64,000 nucleotides of DNA from an uncultured Clostridia bacterium (GCA_944393605.1 CALYAO010000007.1:1-64000), one strand, 5' to 3'. Positions 16,951 through 27,300 are shown, numbered from the stretch's first letter. Translations and numbers: made by a program. The notes: generated by a model not told the origin, from the letters alone.

Positions 16951-19260
16951 ATGAATATTTTCAAAAAATTCAATACCATTCTGTTCAAGCTGACAGCTTC
17001 CTATGTGCTGATCATCATCTTGAGCGTACTGCTGACAGGCGGATGCGCCAATCTTTATTTCAAATCCTATTTCAATGAACAGACGACATCCGCCAATCAG
17101 CGGATTTTGTATGATTTGGAGGAATTCATCAACAAAGACATTTTAGAAAAGATCGATGCTTTATATTTACGTCTCATTACCGAGACAGATACCAATCAGT
17201 TTTTTATCAATGCGTTTTCCGATCCCGAGCTAGATGATTACATGATCATCAACCAAATCAAAAATTACTTGCTTGAAAACCAGGTGTTGCAGTCCAATTG
17301 GCTCAACGGGATTTTTGCCTATTTTATCCAATCGGAGACGCTGGTGAGTACCAGCGGACTGTTGTATAAGCGGGGGAATCGGGAAAACTTGAAACCCGCT
17401 TGGCTGGAGGACATGCTCGCGGGCAAGCCGGGCTTTGCATACATACCAACGGCGCCGTTTGACAATGTGTATGAGTCCCGAAAGGAGAATGTCTGCCTGT
17501 TGGTCCGCAAATATCCATCCTATTATGCGGATGCGATCCCGAATGTGTTGCTGTTTTTTGAGGTCAAAGAATCCGTCTTCCGTGCGATTTTGCAGCAATC
17601 GGCGGACGCCCAGCGGGGTGAACGCATCTACCTTTTAGATGAATATGGAAATGTCATCAGCGGAAGTGAGGCATGGACTTATCCCAGCAACGTGGCGGAA
17701 GAGCCCGCCTTTGCAATGCTGCAGCAGCAGGAAACAGCCAACGGCAACTTTGACGCGGACATCGGCGGCAGCAAAAATGTGGTGTCTTATACGACGCTTT
17801 CGAATTACCACTGGAAGCTGGTGAGTGTGACACCGTGGGATTTGTATTATCAGGCATCTGGGCGGCTGCAGGTTACGGTCGTGATTATCTGTGTGCTGGC
17901 GATTTTGCTGGGGCTTTTGGTGTCCAATTTCTTTGCACATCGTATCTATAATCCGCTGAAAGGTATTGTAGAAAAAATCTCTCGCACGATGGGGAGAGAA
18001 GGCGGACAGGATGGGAATGAATATGCGACCATCAACCGTGCGATCAGCTCCATGGCAAGCCAGATCAGCGATCTGACACGCACCTTGGATTCCAACCGTC
18101 CGCTTATCAAACAGAATATGGTCAATTCCCTGCTGTTCAACAAGATTGGGGATACGGAGGAGCTGCAACAGTTCCTGCGCATCACGGGTGCGCGGCTGTC
18201 CGGGGAATGCTATGTGGCGGTCATTGTGCGGCTGGACCGTGACATGCTGCAAAATCTGACGGTGGAGAATGCCAGTTTTTTGGTGTACCACATGGTGGAA
18301 GAAATTGAACGGATGGACGGCGGCGCCACATACCTTGCGTCGGGCTTGGAGGATGACAAGCTGGCGGTGTTGTCGGGCAGGAAAACATGGGACCGGCATG
18401 CGCTGGCGCGGGACATTCAGTATATCATTGACTATCTGTTTTCCAATTTTTATATGACGGCGACCGCTTTTGTGGGGGAACCCTGCGACGCAGTACGGGA
18501 GCTGCACCGCTCCTATGCCAGTGCGCAGACGGCCCTCAAGTATCAGATGTTTTTGCCCAAAATGAGTCTGGTATTCGCGTCGGATATTTTGCCGCGGGAA
18601 CAGAGCAAAAAGAGATTGCCCTCTGCCATGCTAACGGGGTTTCAGACCATGCTGCATGCGGGCAAAACCGAAGATGCCGGATGGCGGCTGCATGACATCG
18701 TGCAAGAGCTGGTCACAGGGGAATACAGTGCGGCGTATTGCAACACCGCGCTGATGGAAGTGGTGTCTGTGGTGTCGGCCTATCTCAAGGAACTCAATAT
18801 CAAGTCGTCGGATATCTTGGATGAAGATCTGCTGGTTAGCTTCAATACCATGGAAAACATCTATGCGTTTGAAACCTGGATGGGACAAGTGATGGTCCGG
18901 GTGGCGGACTACCAAGCCAACCGGGAGGTCAACGCCAATACCCAGATTGTGGAAAAAGCAAAACAGTACATTGAGGACAATCTGGCGGGCGACCTGTCTC
19001 TCAGTAACCTGTCCGACCAGGTGTATATCAGTACCCAATACCTCTCTCGCTTGTTCAAGGAGGAAACGGGGATGAACCTGTCCGACTATGTGACCAACGC
19101 GAGAATGGAGAAGGCGCGGGAACTGCTGCTCAGCACCAATCTCAATGTAGAAAGCATTGCCGAGCGGGTGGGATACAATACGCCCCACTATTTTATTAAA
19201 AAATTCAAAGAAAAGTATGGCATGACCCCCAAAAACTATAAAATGCATCATGCCCCATAA
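16951..19260 (+). CDS. Membrane-spanning AraC-family sensor/regulator 1
   Basis: This 769-residue protein has transmembrane segments near 13-33 and 306-328 enclosing an extracellular sensing region of about 270 residues. A linker and central cytoplasmic region follow, and the C-terminal ~105 residues form an AraC-type double helix-turn-helix (DLSLSNLSDQVYISTQYLSRLF and SIAERVGYNTPHYFIKKFKEKYG). Such one-component regulators are common beside LplB/YtcP importers in Bacillota and are thought to sense extracellular carbohydrate. It diverges from the esterase and is followed at 80 bases by the GH105 gene, probably in one transcript. The ATG has only a weak GGGAGAG site. Good candidates for its targets are the promoters sharing the TTGTATTG element. 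The ligand is unknown. Confidence 0.9.
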   Translation: MNIFKKFNTILFKLTASYVLIIILSVLLTGGCANLYFKSYFNEQTTSANQRILYDLEEFINKDILEKIDALYLRLITETDTNQFFINAFSDPELDDYMIINQIKNYLLENQVLQSNWLNGIFAYFIQSETLVSTSGLLYKRGNRENLKPAWLEDMLAGKPGFAYIPTAPFDNVYESRKENVCLLVRKYPSYYADAIPNVLLFFEVKESVFRAILQQSADAQRGERIYLLDEYGNVISGSEAWTYPSNVAEEPAFAMLQQQETANGNFDADIGGSKNVVSYTTLSNYHWKLVSVTPWDLYYQASGRLQVTVVIICVLAILLGLLVSNFFAHRIYNPLKGIVEKISRTMGREGGQDGNEYATINRAISSMASQISDLTRTLDSNRPLIKQNMVNSLLFNKIGDTEELQQFLRITGARLSGECYVAVIVRLDRDMLQNLTVENASFLVYHMVEEIERMDGGATYLASGLEDDKLAVLSGRKTWDRHALARDIQYIIDYLFSNFYMTATAFVGEPCDAVRELHRSYASAQTALKYQMFLPKMSLVFASDILPREQSKKRLPSAMLTGFQTMLHAGKTEDAGWRLHDIVQELVTGEYSAAYCNTALMEVVSVVSAYLKELNIKSSDILDEDLLVSFNTMENIYAFETWMGQVMVRVADYQANREVNANTQIVEKAKQYIEDNLAGDLSLSNLSDQVYISTQYLSRLFKEETGMNLSDYVTNARMEKARELLLSTNLNVESIAERVGYNTPHYFIKKFKEKYGMTPKNYKMHHAP

Positions 19261-19340
19261 AACCAATCTTCACATCGAAGCATGGTATGTGGCGCTTATG
19301 TGCGATGTACGGGGCATCAGCCGGAAGGAGGAATATGGCA

Positions 19341-20366
19341 ATGAACAATCAAAAGGACGTCAAACGCTTGGTCGACCGGGTGATCTACGCCAAAGATCCC
19401 AAAGGAGCAGACATGAACATAGAACGGGTGGAATGGCCCGAGGGCGTGGGGTTGTATGGTTTGCTGCGGGCATACCAGACCTATGGCTTTTCGGACTGCG
19501 GCGCGTTTTTAGATGGCTGGATTGAACGGCATAAGCGAGAGATTTACGATGAAAGAACCATCAATGGTACTGCGCCGGTGATGACTATATTGGAAAAACT
19601 TGGGAAACATATCTCGCCAGAGGACCTTGGGATCTGTACCGACCGTGCGGAGTTTCTGCTGCGGGATGCGGCCCGGCTGCCCAACGGTGCGCTGGAGCAC
19701 ACGGTGCATGACACGGTGTTCAAAAACCAAATGTGGGCGGATACGCTGGTGATGGCTTGCATGCTGCTGGCCAAGCTGGGTGTACATACGGGAGATAGGC
19801 GGTATACCGCAGAGGCGCAAAAGCAGCTGGTGCTGCATCATAAGTATCTCAAAGACCCCGACACAGGCCTGTTTTTCCACGGGTATTCGGAGGACACGGG
19901 AGATCATCTGTCCGCCGTACGGTGGGGCCGTGCCAATGCGTGGATTACGTTGAGCACGGTGGAGATGCTGGAACTTCTGCCCCCCGATTTTGCGGGCCGC
20001 CAGGAGGTCTTGGAATCCCTGCAAGGACAGGTGGCAGCGCTTGCATCCTGTCAGCGCGCAGACGGGATGTTCGGCACCGTGTTGGACTGGGAGGGCTCAT
20101 ACAACGAAGCCTCCGCAACGGCGGGGATTGCGTATGGCATCTGCCGTGGCATCAAGGATGGCTATATCGGCAGACAGTATGCCGGGGTTGCACAGCGGGC
20201 ACAAGAGGCGGTACGAAGCCGCATCAATGCCGCGGGTGAGCTGGAGGATGTGTCGTGGGGCACGCCCATCCTGCCCTCGAAAGAGGAGTATAATGCCGTT
20301 GCGATACGCCCCATGCTATATGGGCAGGCGCTGGCCATTTTGATGCTGTGTGAGATGGAGGGCTGA
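19341..20366 (+). CDS. GH105 unsaturated (rhamno)galacturonyl hydrolase
   Basis: The 341-residue protein matches the length and plan of the YteR family, an alpha/alpha barrel. KNQMWADTLVMACMLLAKLG (near 128-147) carries the expected catalytic Asp (D134), and RWGRANAW (near 194-201) lines the substrate pocket in the family. These enzymes remove the 4,5-unsaturated uronic acid that lyases leave at the non-reducing end. No signal peptide is present, so it works on imported oligosaccharides. ATG 19341 is preferred to ATG 19335 because AAGGAGG ends at 19331 (nine bases against three). A terminator follows at once. GH105 members act on pectin, ulvan or arabinogalactan fragments; which applies here is open. 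Confidence 0.87.
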   Translation: MNNQKDVKRLVDRVIYAKDPKGADMNIERVEWPEGVGLYGLLRAYQTYGFSDCGAFLDGWIERHKREIYDERTINGTAPVMTILEKLGKHISPEDLGICTDRAEFLLRDAARLPNGALEHTVHDTVFKNQMWADTLVMACMLLAKLGVHTGDRRYTAEAQKQLVLHHKYLKDPDTGLFFHGYSEDTGDHLSAVRWGRANAWITLSTVEMLELLPPDFAGRQEVLESLQGQVAALASCQRADGMFGTVLDWEGSYNEASATAGIAYGICRGIKDGYIGRQYAGVAQRAQEAVRSRINAAGELEDVSWGTPILPSKEEYNAVAIRPMLYGQALAILMLCEMEG

Positions 20367-20370
20367 GCTC

Positions 20371-20410
20371 AGGGGAACAGGCGGAACAAAACGCGTCTGT
20401 TCCCCTTTTA
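20371..20410 (+). terminator. Terminator after the GH105 gene
   Basis: AGGGGAACAG pairs with CTGTTCCCCT around a 16-base loop that has a small hairpin of its own, and TTTTA follows. It begins four bases after the stop codon. Confidence 0.8.
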
Positions 20411-20517
20411 TACGCGTTGGGCGCAGCAAAGCCAATTGCGGCACAGATTGGGCGTAAAACATCAGACTTTTGTGTGCGTTTGACAAACAGGTGCGCCCGA
20501 AGGCCTTTTTAAAAACT

Positions 20518-20537
20518 GGGCCTGAAAGACTCGAACC
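20518..20537 (-). pseudogene. tRNA 3'-end fragment (T-arm and acceptor strand)
   Basis: On the minus strand GGTTCGAGTC followed by TTTCAGGCCC resembles the T-arm and 3' acceptor strand of the tRNA-Met at 3292-3368 (about 16 of 20 positions). No anticodon arm or 5' acceptor strand can be found beside it. It may be a scar of integration next to a tRNA or a chance match. Confidence 0.3.
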
Positions 20538-20617
20538 GCTGTGCCCCGCAGCTGGCAAGTCCCGGCGCGGCCCGTGCTGGGGCGCATTGGATAAGATTGT
20601 TGTATGATCCTAATTTA

Positions 20618-20652
20618 TTGGTATTGCATTCACGGCGCGCTTACCATACACT
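20618..20652 (+). promoter_or_regulatory. Promoter of importer operon 1
   Basis: TTGCAT (20624-20629) and TACACT (20647-20652) are 17 bases apart, 30 bases before the first permease. TTGGTATTGC (20618-20627) spans the -35 box and differs in one base from the TTTGTATTGC element at the lyase and regulator promoters. Confidence 0.55.
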
Positions 20653-20681
20653 GATACCATCATGAAGGGAGGGAATGTGGC

Positions 20682-21632
20682 GTGCGTGTCAAAACCAGCA
20701 CAGTCAGCCTATCGACCGGCAGAAAGCGGGGTCTCAGCCAGAGTATATACTGGAAGCAACGCTATCTGCTCCTTCTGTTTCTGCCGGCGATCGCATACTT
20801 TATCATCTTTCATTACATCCCGTTGTATGGTGTCATCATCGCGTTTAAGGACTACAAATTCAACGAGGGAATCCTTGGAAGCCCTTGGGTCGGGCTGGAA
20901 CACTTTCGGATGCTTTTTGGGATGGAGAGCTTTTGGCAGGTGTTTCGCAATACCATCATCATTGGATTTTGGAAGTTGGTGTTCGGCTTCCCGGCCCCCA
21001 TCCTGTTTGCGCTGTTCCTAAATGAGGTGCAGCACAGCACACCCAAGAAGATCGTGCAGACCATCAGTTATCTGCCCCACTTTGTGTCCTGGGTTATCAT
21101 GGGTGGGATCCTAACGCAGCTGCTGTCTCCGTCGACTGGGCCTATCAATATTGCGCTGAAGGCGATGGGGTTTGAGCCCATCTATTTCTTGGCCGATCCA
21201 AAATGGTTCCGCGGTGTTTTGGTTGCTTCCCATGTGTGGAAGAGCATTGGATGGGGCTCCATTGTGTATTTTGCGGCGCTGTCCAGCGTTGACCAGGAGA
21301 TCTATGAGGCGGCCATGATAGACGGTGCGGGGCGGTTTCAGCGCATGTTCCGTATCACCATTCCGGAGATTACGCCCGTTATTACCATCATGCTCATCCT
21401 GGCGGCGGGCAGCCTGATCAAAGACGACTTTGACCAGGTATTCAATCTGTATAATTCCAACGTTTTAAGCGTCGGGGATGTGCTGAGTACCTATACCTAC
21501 CGGGCGGGCCTGGTGGATATGGAATACAGCTTTGCGACGGCAGTGGAACTGTTTAAAAATGTCATTTCAGTGACGTTGGTGCTTCTTACAAATTTTGCCA
21601 GCAAACGCATCAACGACTATGGGATCTGGTAA
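20682..21632 (+). CDS. ABC sugar importer permease, LplB type (importer 1)
   Basis: The 316-residue membrane protein has about six transmembrane segments and a cytoplasmic EAA loop (EAAMIDGAGRFQRMFRITIP) that docks the ATPase. The N-terminal PLYGVIIAFKDYKF pattern is typical of the LplB/YteP group of oligosaccharide importers. The start is GTG, preceded by GGAGGG eight bases away. The partner permease follows 15 bases later and the lipoprotein after that. The ATPase subunit is missing from the window, as is usual for this group, where a shared MsmX-type ATPase serves many importers. The substrate is probably the unsaturated oligosaccharides made by the neighbouring lyases (inference). Confidence 0.92.
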   Translation: MRVKTSTVSLSTGRKRGLSQSIYWKQRYLLLLFLPAIAYFIIFHYIPLYGVIIAFKDYKFNEGILGSPWVGLEHFRMLFGMESFWQVFRNTIIIGFWKLVFGFPAPILFALFLNEVQHSTPKKIVQTISYLPHFVSWVIMGGILTQLLSPSTGPINIALKAMGFEPIYFLADPKWFRGVLVASHVWKSIGWGSIVYFAALSSVDQEIYEAAMIDGAGRFQRMFRITIPEITPVITIMLILAAGSLIKDDFDQVFNLYNSNVLSVGDVLSTYTYRAGLVDMEYSFATAVELFKNVISVTLVLLTNFASKRINDYGIW

Positions 21633-21647
21633 AGGAGGGAGTGCAAT

Positions 21648-22526
21648 ATGGTTCGGATGAAAAAGCATGCGGGGGATTGGGCCTTTGACATCTTCAATTT
21701 CCTGCTCATGACGTTTTTGTGTTTTATTACGGTTTATCCGTTTCTGTACCTGTTGTCCTTGTCCTTTACTAGTGGGGATGTGCCGTTGACGCAGAACTAC
21801 ATCATCCCGCCGAAGGTGACACTGGATAACTATGCAAAGGTGCTGACCAATTCGGACATCGGCAACGGCTTTATCATGACCATTGCGCGGACGCTGCTTG
21901 GCACCGCGATTTCGCTGGTGTGTACAGTGTGTACCGCGTATCCGCTGTCCAAGAAATATTTTGTGCACCGCAACTTGTTCACCTCATTTGTGGTCATCAC
22001 GATGTTTGTGAGCGGAGGGACCATCCCGTCTTACCTGCTGGTCAAGTCCATCGGGTTAATGGACACCATCTGGGCATTGGTATTGCCGGGCGCGATCAGT
22101 GCGTATAATGTGGTCATCTGCCGGAATTTCTTCATGGGCATCCCCGATTCGCTGGAGGAGTCAGCGCGGATCGACGGGGCCAATGACATCATCATTCTGT
22201 TTCGGATCATCCTGCCCGTTTCGCTGCCCATCATCGCAACGCTGACGCTGTGGGTGGCGGTGGCGAACTGGAATGCGTGGTTTGACAGCTTGATTTATAT
22301 CACAACCTCCAGAAAACAGGTTCTGCAAGTGGTCATGCGGCGCATTGTGCTGGAAGGGACACAGGAGATGATGAATCCCGACCCCGAGCTGGAGGCCATG
22401 CTGGTAAATCCCGAGACCATCAAGGCAACAACGGTCATGGTCACCACGCTGCCCATCCTGTGTGTGTATCCATTCATTCAGAAGTACTTTGTCAAAGGGG
22501 TTATGGTTGGCTCGCTTAAGGGCTAA
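21648..22526 (+). CDS. ABC sugar importer permease, YtcP type (importer 1)
   Basis: The 292-residue protein has about six membrane segments and the EAA-type loop EESARIDGANDIIILFRIIL. The C-terminus (FIQKYFVKGVMVGSLKG) is characteristic of YtcP/AraQ-like partners. AAGGAGGGAG lies just upstream of the ATG. It forms the heterodimeric channel with the preceding LplB-type permease. Confidence 0.92.
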   Translation: MVRMKKHAGDWAFDIFNFLLMTFLCFITVYPFLYLLSLSFTSGDVPLTQNYIIPPKVTLDNYAKVLTNSDIGNGFIMTIARTLLGTAISLVCTVCTAYPLSKKYFVHRNLFTSFVVITMFVSGGTIPSYLLVKSIGLMDTIWALVLPGAISAYNVVICRNFFMGIPDSLEESARIDGANDIIILFRIILPVSLPIIATLTLWVAVANWNAWFDSLIYITTSRKQVLQVVMRRIVLEGTQEMMNPDPELEAMLVNPETIKATTVMVTTLPILCVYPFIQKYFVKGVMVGSLKG

Positions 22527-22571
22527 AAAAATAGCAAGGGAAATCAATTCATTCATTTGGGAGGGAAAGCA

Positions 22572-24203
22572 ATGAAACGGACAAAACGTGTGATTGCCGC
22601 AGCAGTGTTCTGTTGTCTGCTGGCGGGTGTGGCTGTTGGATGTGGACAGAAGACGGAGCAGACCGATTCGGGTCAGACGTACAACTACACCATGACCATG
22701 TACCAGACCGAACCGGCAAACCCGGATTCGGTGCTGAAGAAGGAATTTGAAGAGCGGTTTGGGGTCACGGTGGATGTGTGGGACATTGAGTGGCAGAAGT
22801 ATGACGAGATTTTAAACCTCAAGATGGCGGGCGGTGAGGTGCCGGACATCATCTATGTGAAGACGGCACAGGCTGCACAGAAGTATGTGGATCAGGACAT
22901 CGCGGCGCCCATCCCCTTGGAGGACCTCGAGCGCCTGGCGCCCAACATGCTAAAGCGCATCAACGATGATTCGGAAGGGCAGCTCAAGTATTACTATATT
23001 GACGACGAGCTGTACTCGCTTCCTTCCTATTCGGTGGGTGCAGGTGCGTCGGGCATCCCCATGGTGTGGCGCGGGGATTGGCTCAAAAACGTCGGCATTG
23101 ACAAGGTGCCTGAGACGCTGGATGAATATGAAGAGGCGTTTTATAAGTTTGCAAAGGAAGATCCCGACGGCAACGGCAAAGATGACACCTATGGCCTGTC
23201 CCGATCGGGCCTGACCAGCGTCTTTGCAGCATATGGCTTTGTGCCGTCGCTGGGTCAGACAGGGACGCCGCAGGGCTACTGGCACAGCCGGGACGGCCAG
23301 TTGGTATATTCTGCCATTCAGCCTGAGATGAAGACGGCGCTGGAACGCATCCACCAGTGGTATGTGGATGGCGTGTTGGATCCCGAGTTCATCACGGGAG
23401 AAAACAAAGGTGGCTATTGGGCCATCTCCCATCAGTTTATCAATGGCATCATCGGCTTTACCTCTCATGGCATGAGCTATCACTGGGAACCGCTGTTCTA
23501 TGTGGACGCCGATCCCAGCACGTCGGGACAGGATCGGTATGAACTGTCCAAGCTCAACAAAGAGGCTTCGGATGCGTTGGAAGTGAGCGGTAAGCCGCCC
23601 AAGCTGACCGAAGGTGAACAGCCGACCTATCCGCCCAAGGAGTATGTGCGCGGGGAACGTTGGATGTTTAGTAAGGACCTCTTGGCCGATCAAGGCAAGT
23701 GGGAGAAGCTGCTCTCCATTTACAACGAAATGTATTCCTCCAAGGAGACCTTTGATGAGATCTCCATGGGCAAAAAAGGCGTGGTCTGGGACTACGAGGA
23801 TGCAGCAACGGTGGACGGCAACACCTACCAGCGCACCATCTATCTTGGGGACTGGAAGGATCAGGAATACCGCAACGACAACACCTTTAACTTTAGGCTC
23901 TTTAGCCCCAACTTCTTGGAGGCGGAGCGCGTGAAGACACCGCGGGATGACTGGGCCGACCCCAAGGGGTTCAACATGCCCTATTTCCCGTATAACGAGT
24001 TGTATATCAACTTGCCTTCGACCAACAGATACAACTCCGAACTCACCAAGATTGAGGATGAGGCCTATGTCCAGATCATCACAGGGGACCAGCCCATCGA
24101 CTATTTTGATGAATTTGTGGAGAAATGGCGCGCTTCGGGCGGGGCACAGCTAGAAAAAGAAGCCCAGGAATGGTTTGACGAGGTCAATCAGAACCAATCA
24201 TAA
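22572..24203 (+). CDS. Extracellular solute-binding lipoprotein (importer 1)
   Basis: This 543-residue lipoprotein has a signal peptide ending in VAVGC, so Cys24 is the likely lipidated residue. A family-1 solute-binding fold follows. The acidic stretch DPDGNGKDDTYGLS matches the calcium-binding-like loop of LipO/YtcQ proteins, and aromatic clusters would stack on sugars. The ATG at 22572 is chosen over the upstream in-frame TTG because GGGAGGG lies directly before it and the signal peptide then starts with MKRTKR. It is the third gene of importer 1. A large SLH surface protein follows after about 136 bases. A G/C hairpin at 24209-24236 has no T-run and might only reduce read-through. Confidence 0.9.
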   Translation: MKRTKRVIAAAVFCCLLAGVAVGCGQKTEQTDSGQTYNYTMTMYQTEPANPDSVLKKEFEERFGVTVDVWDIEWQKYDEILNLKMAGGEVPDIIYVKTAQAAQKYVDQDIAAPIPLEDLERLAPNMLKRINDDSEGQLKYYYIDDELYSLPSYSVGAGASGIPMVWRGDWLKNVGIDKVPETLDEYEEAFYKFAKEDPDGNGKDDTYGLSRSGLTSVFAAYGFVPSLGQTGTPQGYWHSRDGQLVYSAIQPEMKTALERIHQWYVDGVLDPEFITGENKGGYWAISHQFINGIIGFTSHGMSYHWEPLFYVDADPSTSGQDRYELSKLNKEASDALEVSGKPPKLTEGEQPTYPPKEYVRGERWMFSKDLLADQGKWEKLLSIYNEMYSSKETFDEISMGKKGVVWDYEDAATVDGNTYQRTIYLGDWKDQEYRNDNTFNFRLFSPNFLEAERVKTPRDDWADPKGFNMPYFPYNELYINLPSTNRYNSELTKIEDEAYVQIITGDQPIDYFDEFVEKWRASGGAQLEKEAQEWFDEVNQNQS

Positions 24204-24339
24204 TTGCATGGCGGACGGGGCAGCAATGTCCCGTCCTATGCCCGTATTGGTAAAATGCCCCGGCGGCGAAAGACGTTCATAAGGCGGAGACGGTGAGCTT
24301 GTCTTGGGGCCGAACGGAATTGGAAAGGGGAGAACAGGA

Positions 24340-27300
24340 ATGAAGCATTGGAGAGGCTGTTTGGCCGTGACCCTGTGCTTTTTGATGCTGTCAGCGAACT
24401 TGCCCGTTTTGGCGGAAGATGCGGGCAATTTGGTCCCAAATGGCGGGTTTGAACAGGCGGATGCTGTTGGTTTTCCTGTCGGATGGCACTCGGATGGGCA
24501 AAACTTGATGGTAAACGGCGGCTTTGAGGACGGCATGGACAGCAATTGGAAAGCGACTTCGGGCAGTTATGCGCTCTCGGCCGTGCAGAAGTCTGAGGCA
24601 CCTGACTATGTGCGGACAGGAGACCAGGCCGGCAAAGCTGATGTGACAACTGCGACATGGGGCAGTTTTCGGACGCAGTCGTCTACGCTGCAAGCCATTC
24701 CGGTGGAACCGGGACAGCAATACCTGCTGCGCGGTTATGCCAAAACGGTTGGTATGGGCAACATCAAGTTTTATATGACGACGGAATTTGAGGGTGCAAG
24801 CAAGTGGACATCCAAAAACATAGAGATTCCGGACGGTGCTGCGGATTGGACCGAACTCGCAGATACCATGACCATTCCGGATGGTGCGACTTCCATCAAA
24901 CTGATTGACACCGCGCGCACCGGCGCGGGCGTGGTAGGTGCGGCTGTTTACCATGACGATTTCGCAATCGAGAAGATGGGACGGACGGATGCGAATGCCC
25001 AGGCGGGGGAGAAGTCCCTCAAAATTGTAGGCTATGGCGACCGGGACGTCTGGACGAGTGATGCGTCCATCTCTCTTGCGGCTGGTAAGGCATATCGGAT
25101 CAGCTATTACGTCAAGATGGACGGCAATGCTGCCTTGTCGGAGCAGGAGGCCGTTCTGGTGGATACGGTGACAAGTGAGCCGATTTCCGTGGATTTTAGC
25201 AGCTCAAATGCAGGGGATGGCTGGACCAAGATGGAGGCCACCTTCCTGACAAACGGCGCCCAGACGGTCAATTTGGAACTGGCTGTGACCGGGAATGCCA
25301 CGGCGTGGTTTGATGAGGTTTCGGTGACAGAAGCAAAGAGCGGGTCGGGCAGCGTGGAGATTACGGCAGATCCCGACGTGGAGACCCTGGCCATTACAAC
25401 AGCCGAGCAGACCATCCAGTATACGGGTACCGTATTAGATGGCGTTGGCATGCCGGTGCCGGGTGAAACGCTGGTGTGGCGCTTGGAAGGTGACGACACG
25501 ACGGGCGTCATTTTAGATGAGACGGGGCTGCTCACGGTTCGTCCCATCGCAGTGCCCGGCACGTATACCATCCGTGCGGAGGCGGCGAGCGATCCATCCC
25601 TGGTGGGAACAGCGGCTCTCACGCTGACGGCGGCACAGACGGAGCAGGTGAATCTGTTTACCAACGGCGGATTTGAAGAGGCGGATGATGCCGGATTCCC
25701 CACTGGTTGGACATCGGATGGGCAGAATCTGATGGTAAACGGCGGGTTTGAAGACGGCAAAACCTCAGATTGGCAGACCAGGACGGGCTGGATGACCATT
25801 GGGGCCACGCAGAAAGGTGCAGAGCCCGACTATGTGCGGTCGGGGGAGCAGGCCGGCAAGGGGACGATGACCGCCGGCCAAGAAAGTATCAGCTATGCCA
25901 GCTTCCAGACACGTTCAACCGCGATCAAAGAGTTATCGGTGCAGCCGGGGCAGCAATACCAGCTGCGTACTTTTCTCAAAACGGTGAATATGTCGGGTGT
26001 GAAATTCCATATGGAAGTGGAATTTGCAGGCACGAGCAAGGTGGTATTAAAATCAGAGGAAGTGGAGGTGCCAAGCGACGCTGCGGATTGGTTTGAGCTG
26101 AGCTGGACGGTGACGGCGCCTGAAACTGCGTCTGCCATCAACCTCATTGATGTCGCACGTGTTCAAATTACGGGCACAGACGGCATGACGGTCTATTTGG
26201 ACGATTTCTCGCTGGAGAAGATTGGCCGGACGGATGCGGATGCCCTGACAGGGGACAAATCTCTGAAAATCGTCGGATATGGCGAGCAGGATACCTGGCG
26301 GAGCGGTACCGTGGCGCTGACAGAAGGCGTCCCCTACACCTTCTCATACGCGGTGAAGGGAACGGGAACGGGGCGCCTGGTGGATGCGGACAGCGAGGCG
26401 GATATTCAGCTGGGTGATCCGGCAACCGTCGATCTAGGCAATGGCTGGACAAAGTATACGTATACGGTTACCCCCGCGGCAAACGGAACGGCGTTTTGCG
26501 CGCTGGACGTCACGGGCAATGATGTCGCATGGTTTGACGATGTCATGCTGACGACTGCGCCCACTGTGGAAGCGGTTTCGGTGTATCCAATGGATAATAC
26601 CGACTATCTGGAGCGCATGGAGGGCACCACCGGGGATCTCACCAAGCAGTTCGCAGCGGTTTTGGCAGATGGGACAGGCGGCCGCGTGGACGGTGCGGTG
26701 ACCTGGGCAATCGAGCCCGCCATCACAGGAGTCAGCGTGGATGCAGACGGCCTGGTGACCGTAGCGGACACGGTGGCTGAGGGGACTGAGATTACGGTGG
26801 CGGCTTCGGCCGGAGATGTGACAGGGAAACGGGCTTTCACCATCGTGAGCGGAACCCCCGTGCCGGTGCGTGCGGTCATTGAAGGTACGCAGCAGATGGG
26901 TACTTGGCAGGACGGAAAACCTGCCAGTGAAGCATATACCCTCCGGGTGACGGACCAGCACGGCGATCCGTTGACGGATGGGGACGTGGCCTGGGAGATT
27001 GTGCCCGGCCAGACGACCGCTACGGGTTTTTCCATCGACGATATGGGGGTCCTTGCGGCAAGTGAGACGGCGACAGCGGGGATTATTGCGCTGCGCGCGA
27101 CGGTGTCGAAAAATGGAACGAGCTGTACCAGCGCTGTGTTTTTGATACAAGTACGCCAGTCTGTGCGGGGCGTGTCGTTTGTCAGCCATGCGGCCAATTT
27201 GACCGTGGGTGCCAGCCGCGTGTTTACGGCGAGCATTCAGCCTGCAGATGCGGCCAATCAGACCGTGCTCTTTACGACCGATGCACCAGATGTGATAAGC

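Noticed and set aside
24209-24236. G/C hairpin between the importer 1 lipoprotein and the SLH gene as a terminator
   Set aside because: The stem is good but no T-run follows, and the genes around it look like one operon. It could be a processing or attenuation site.
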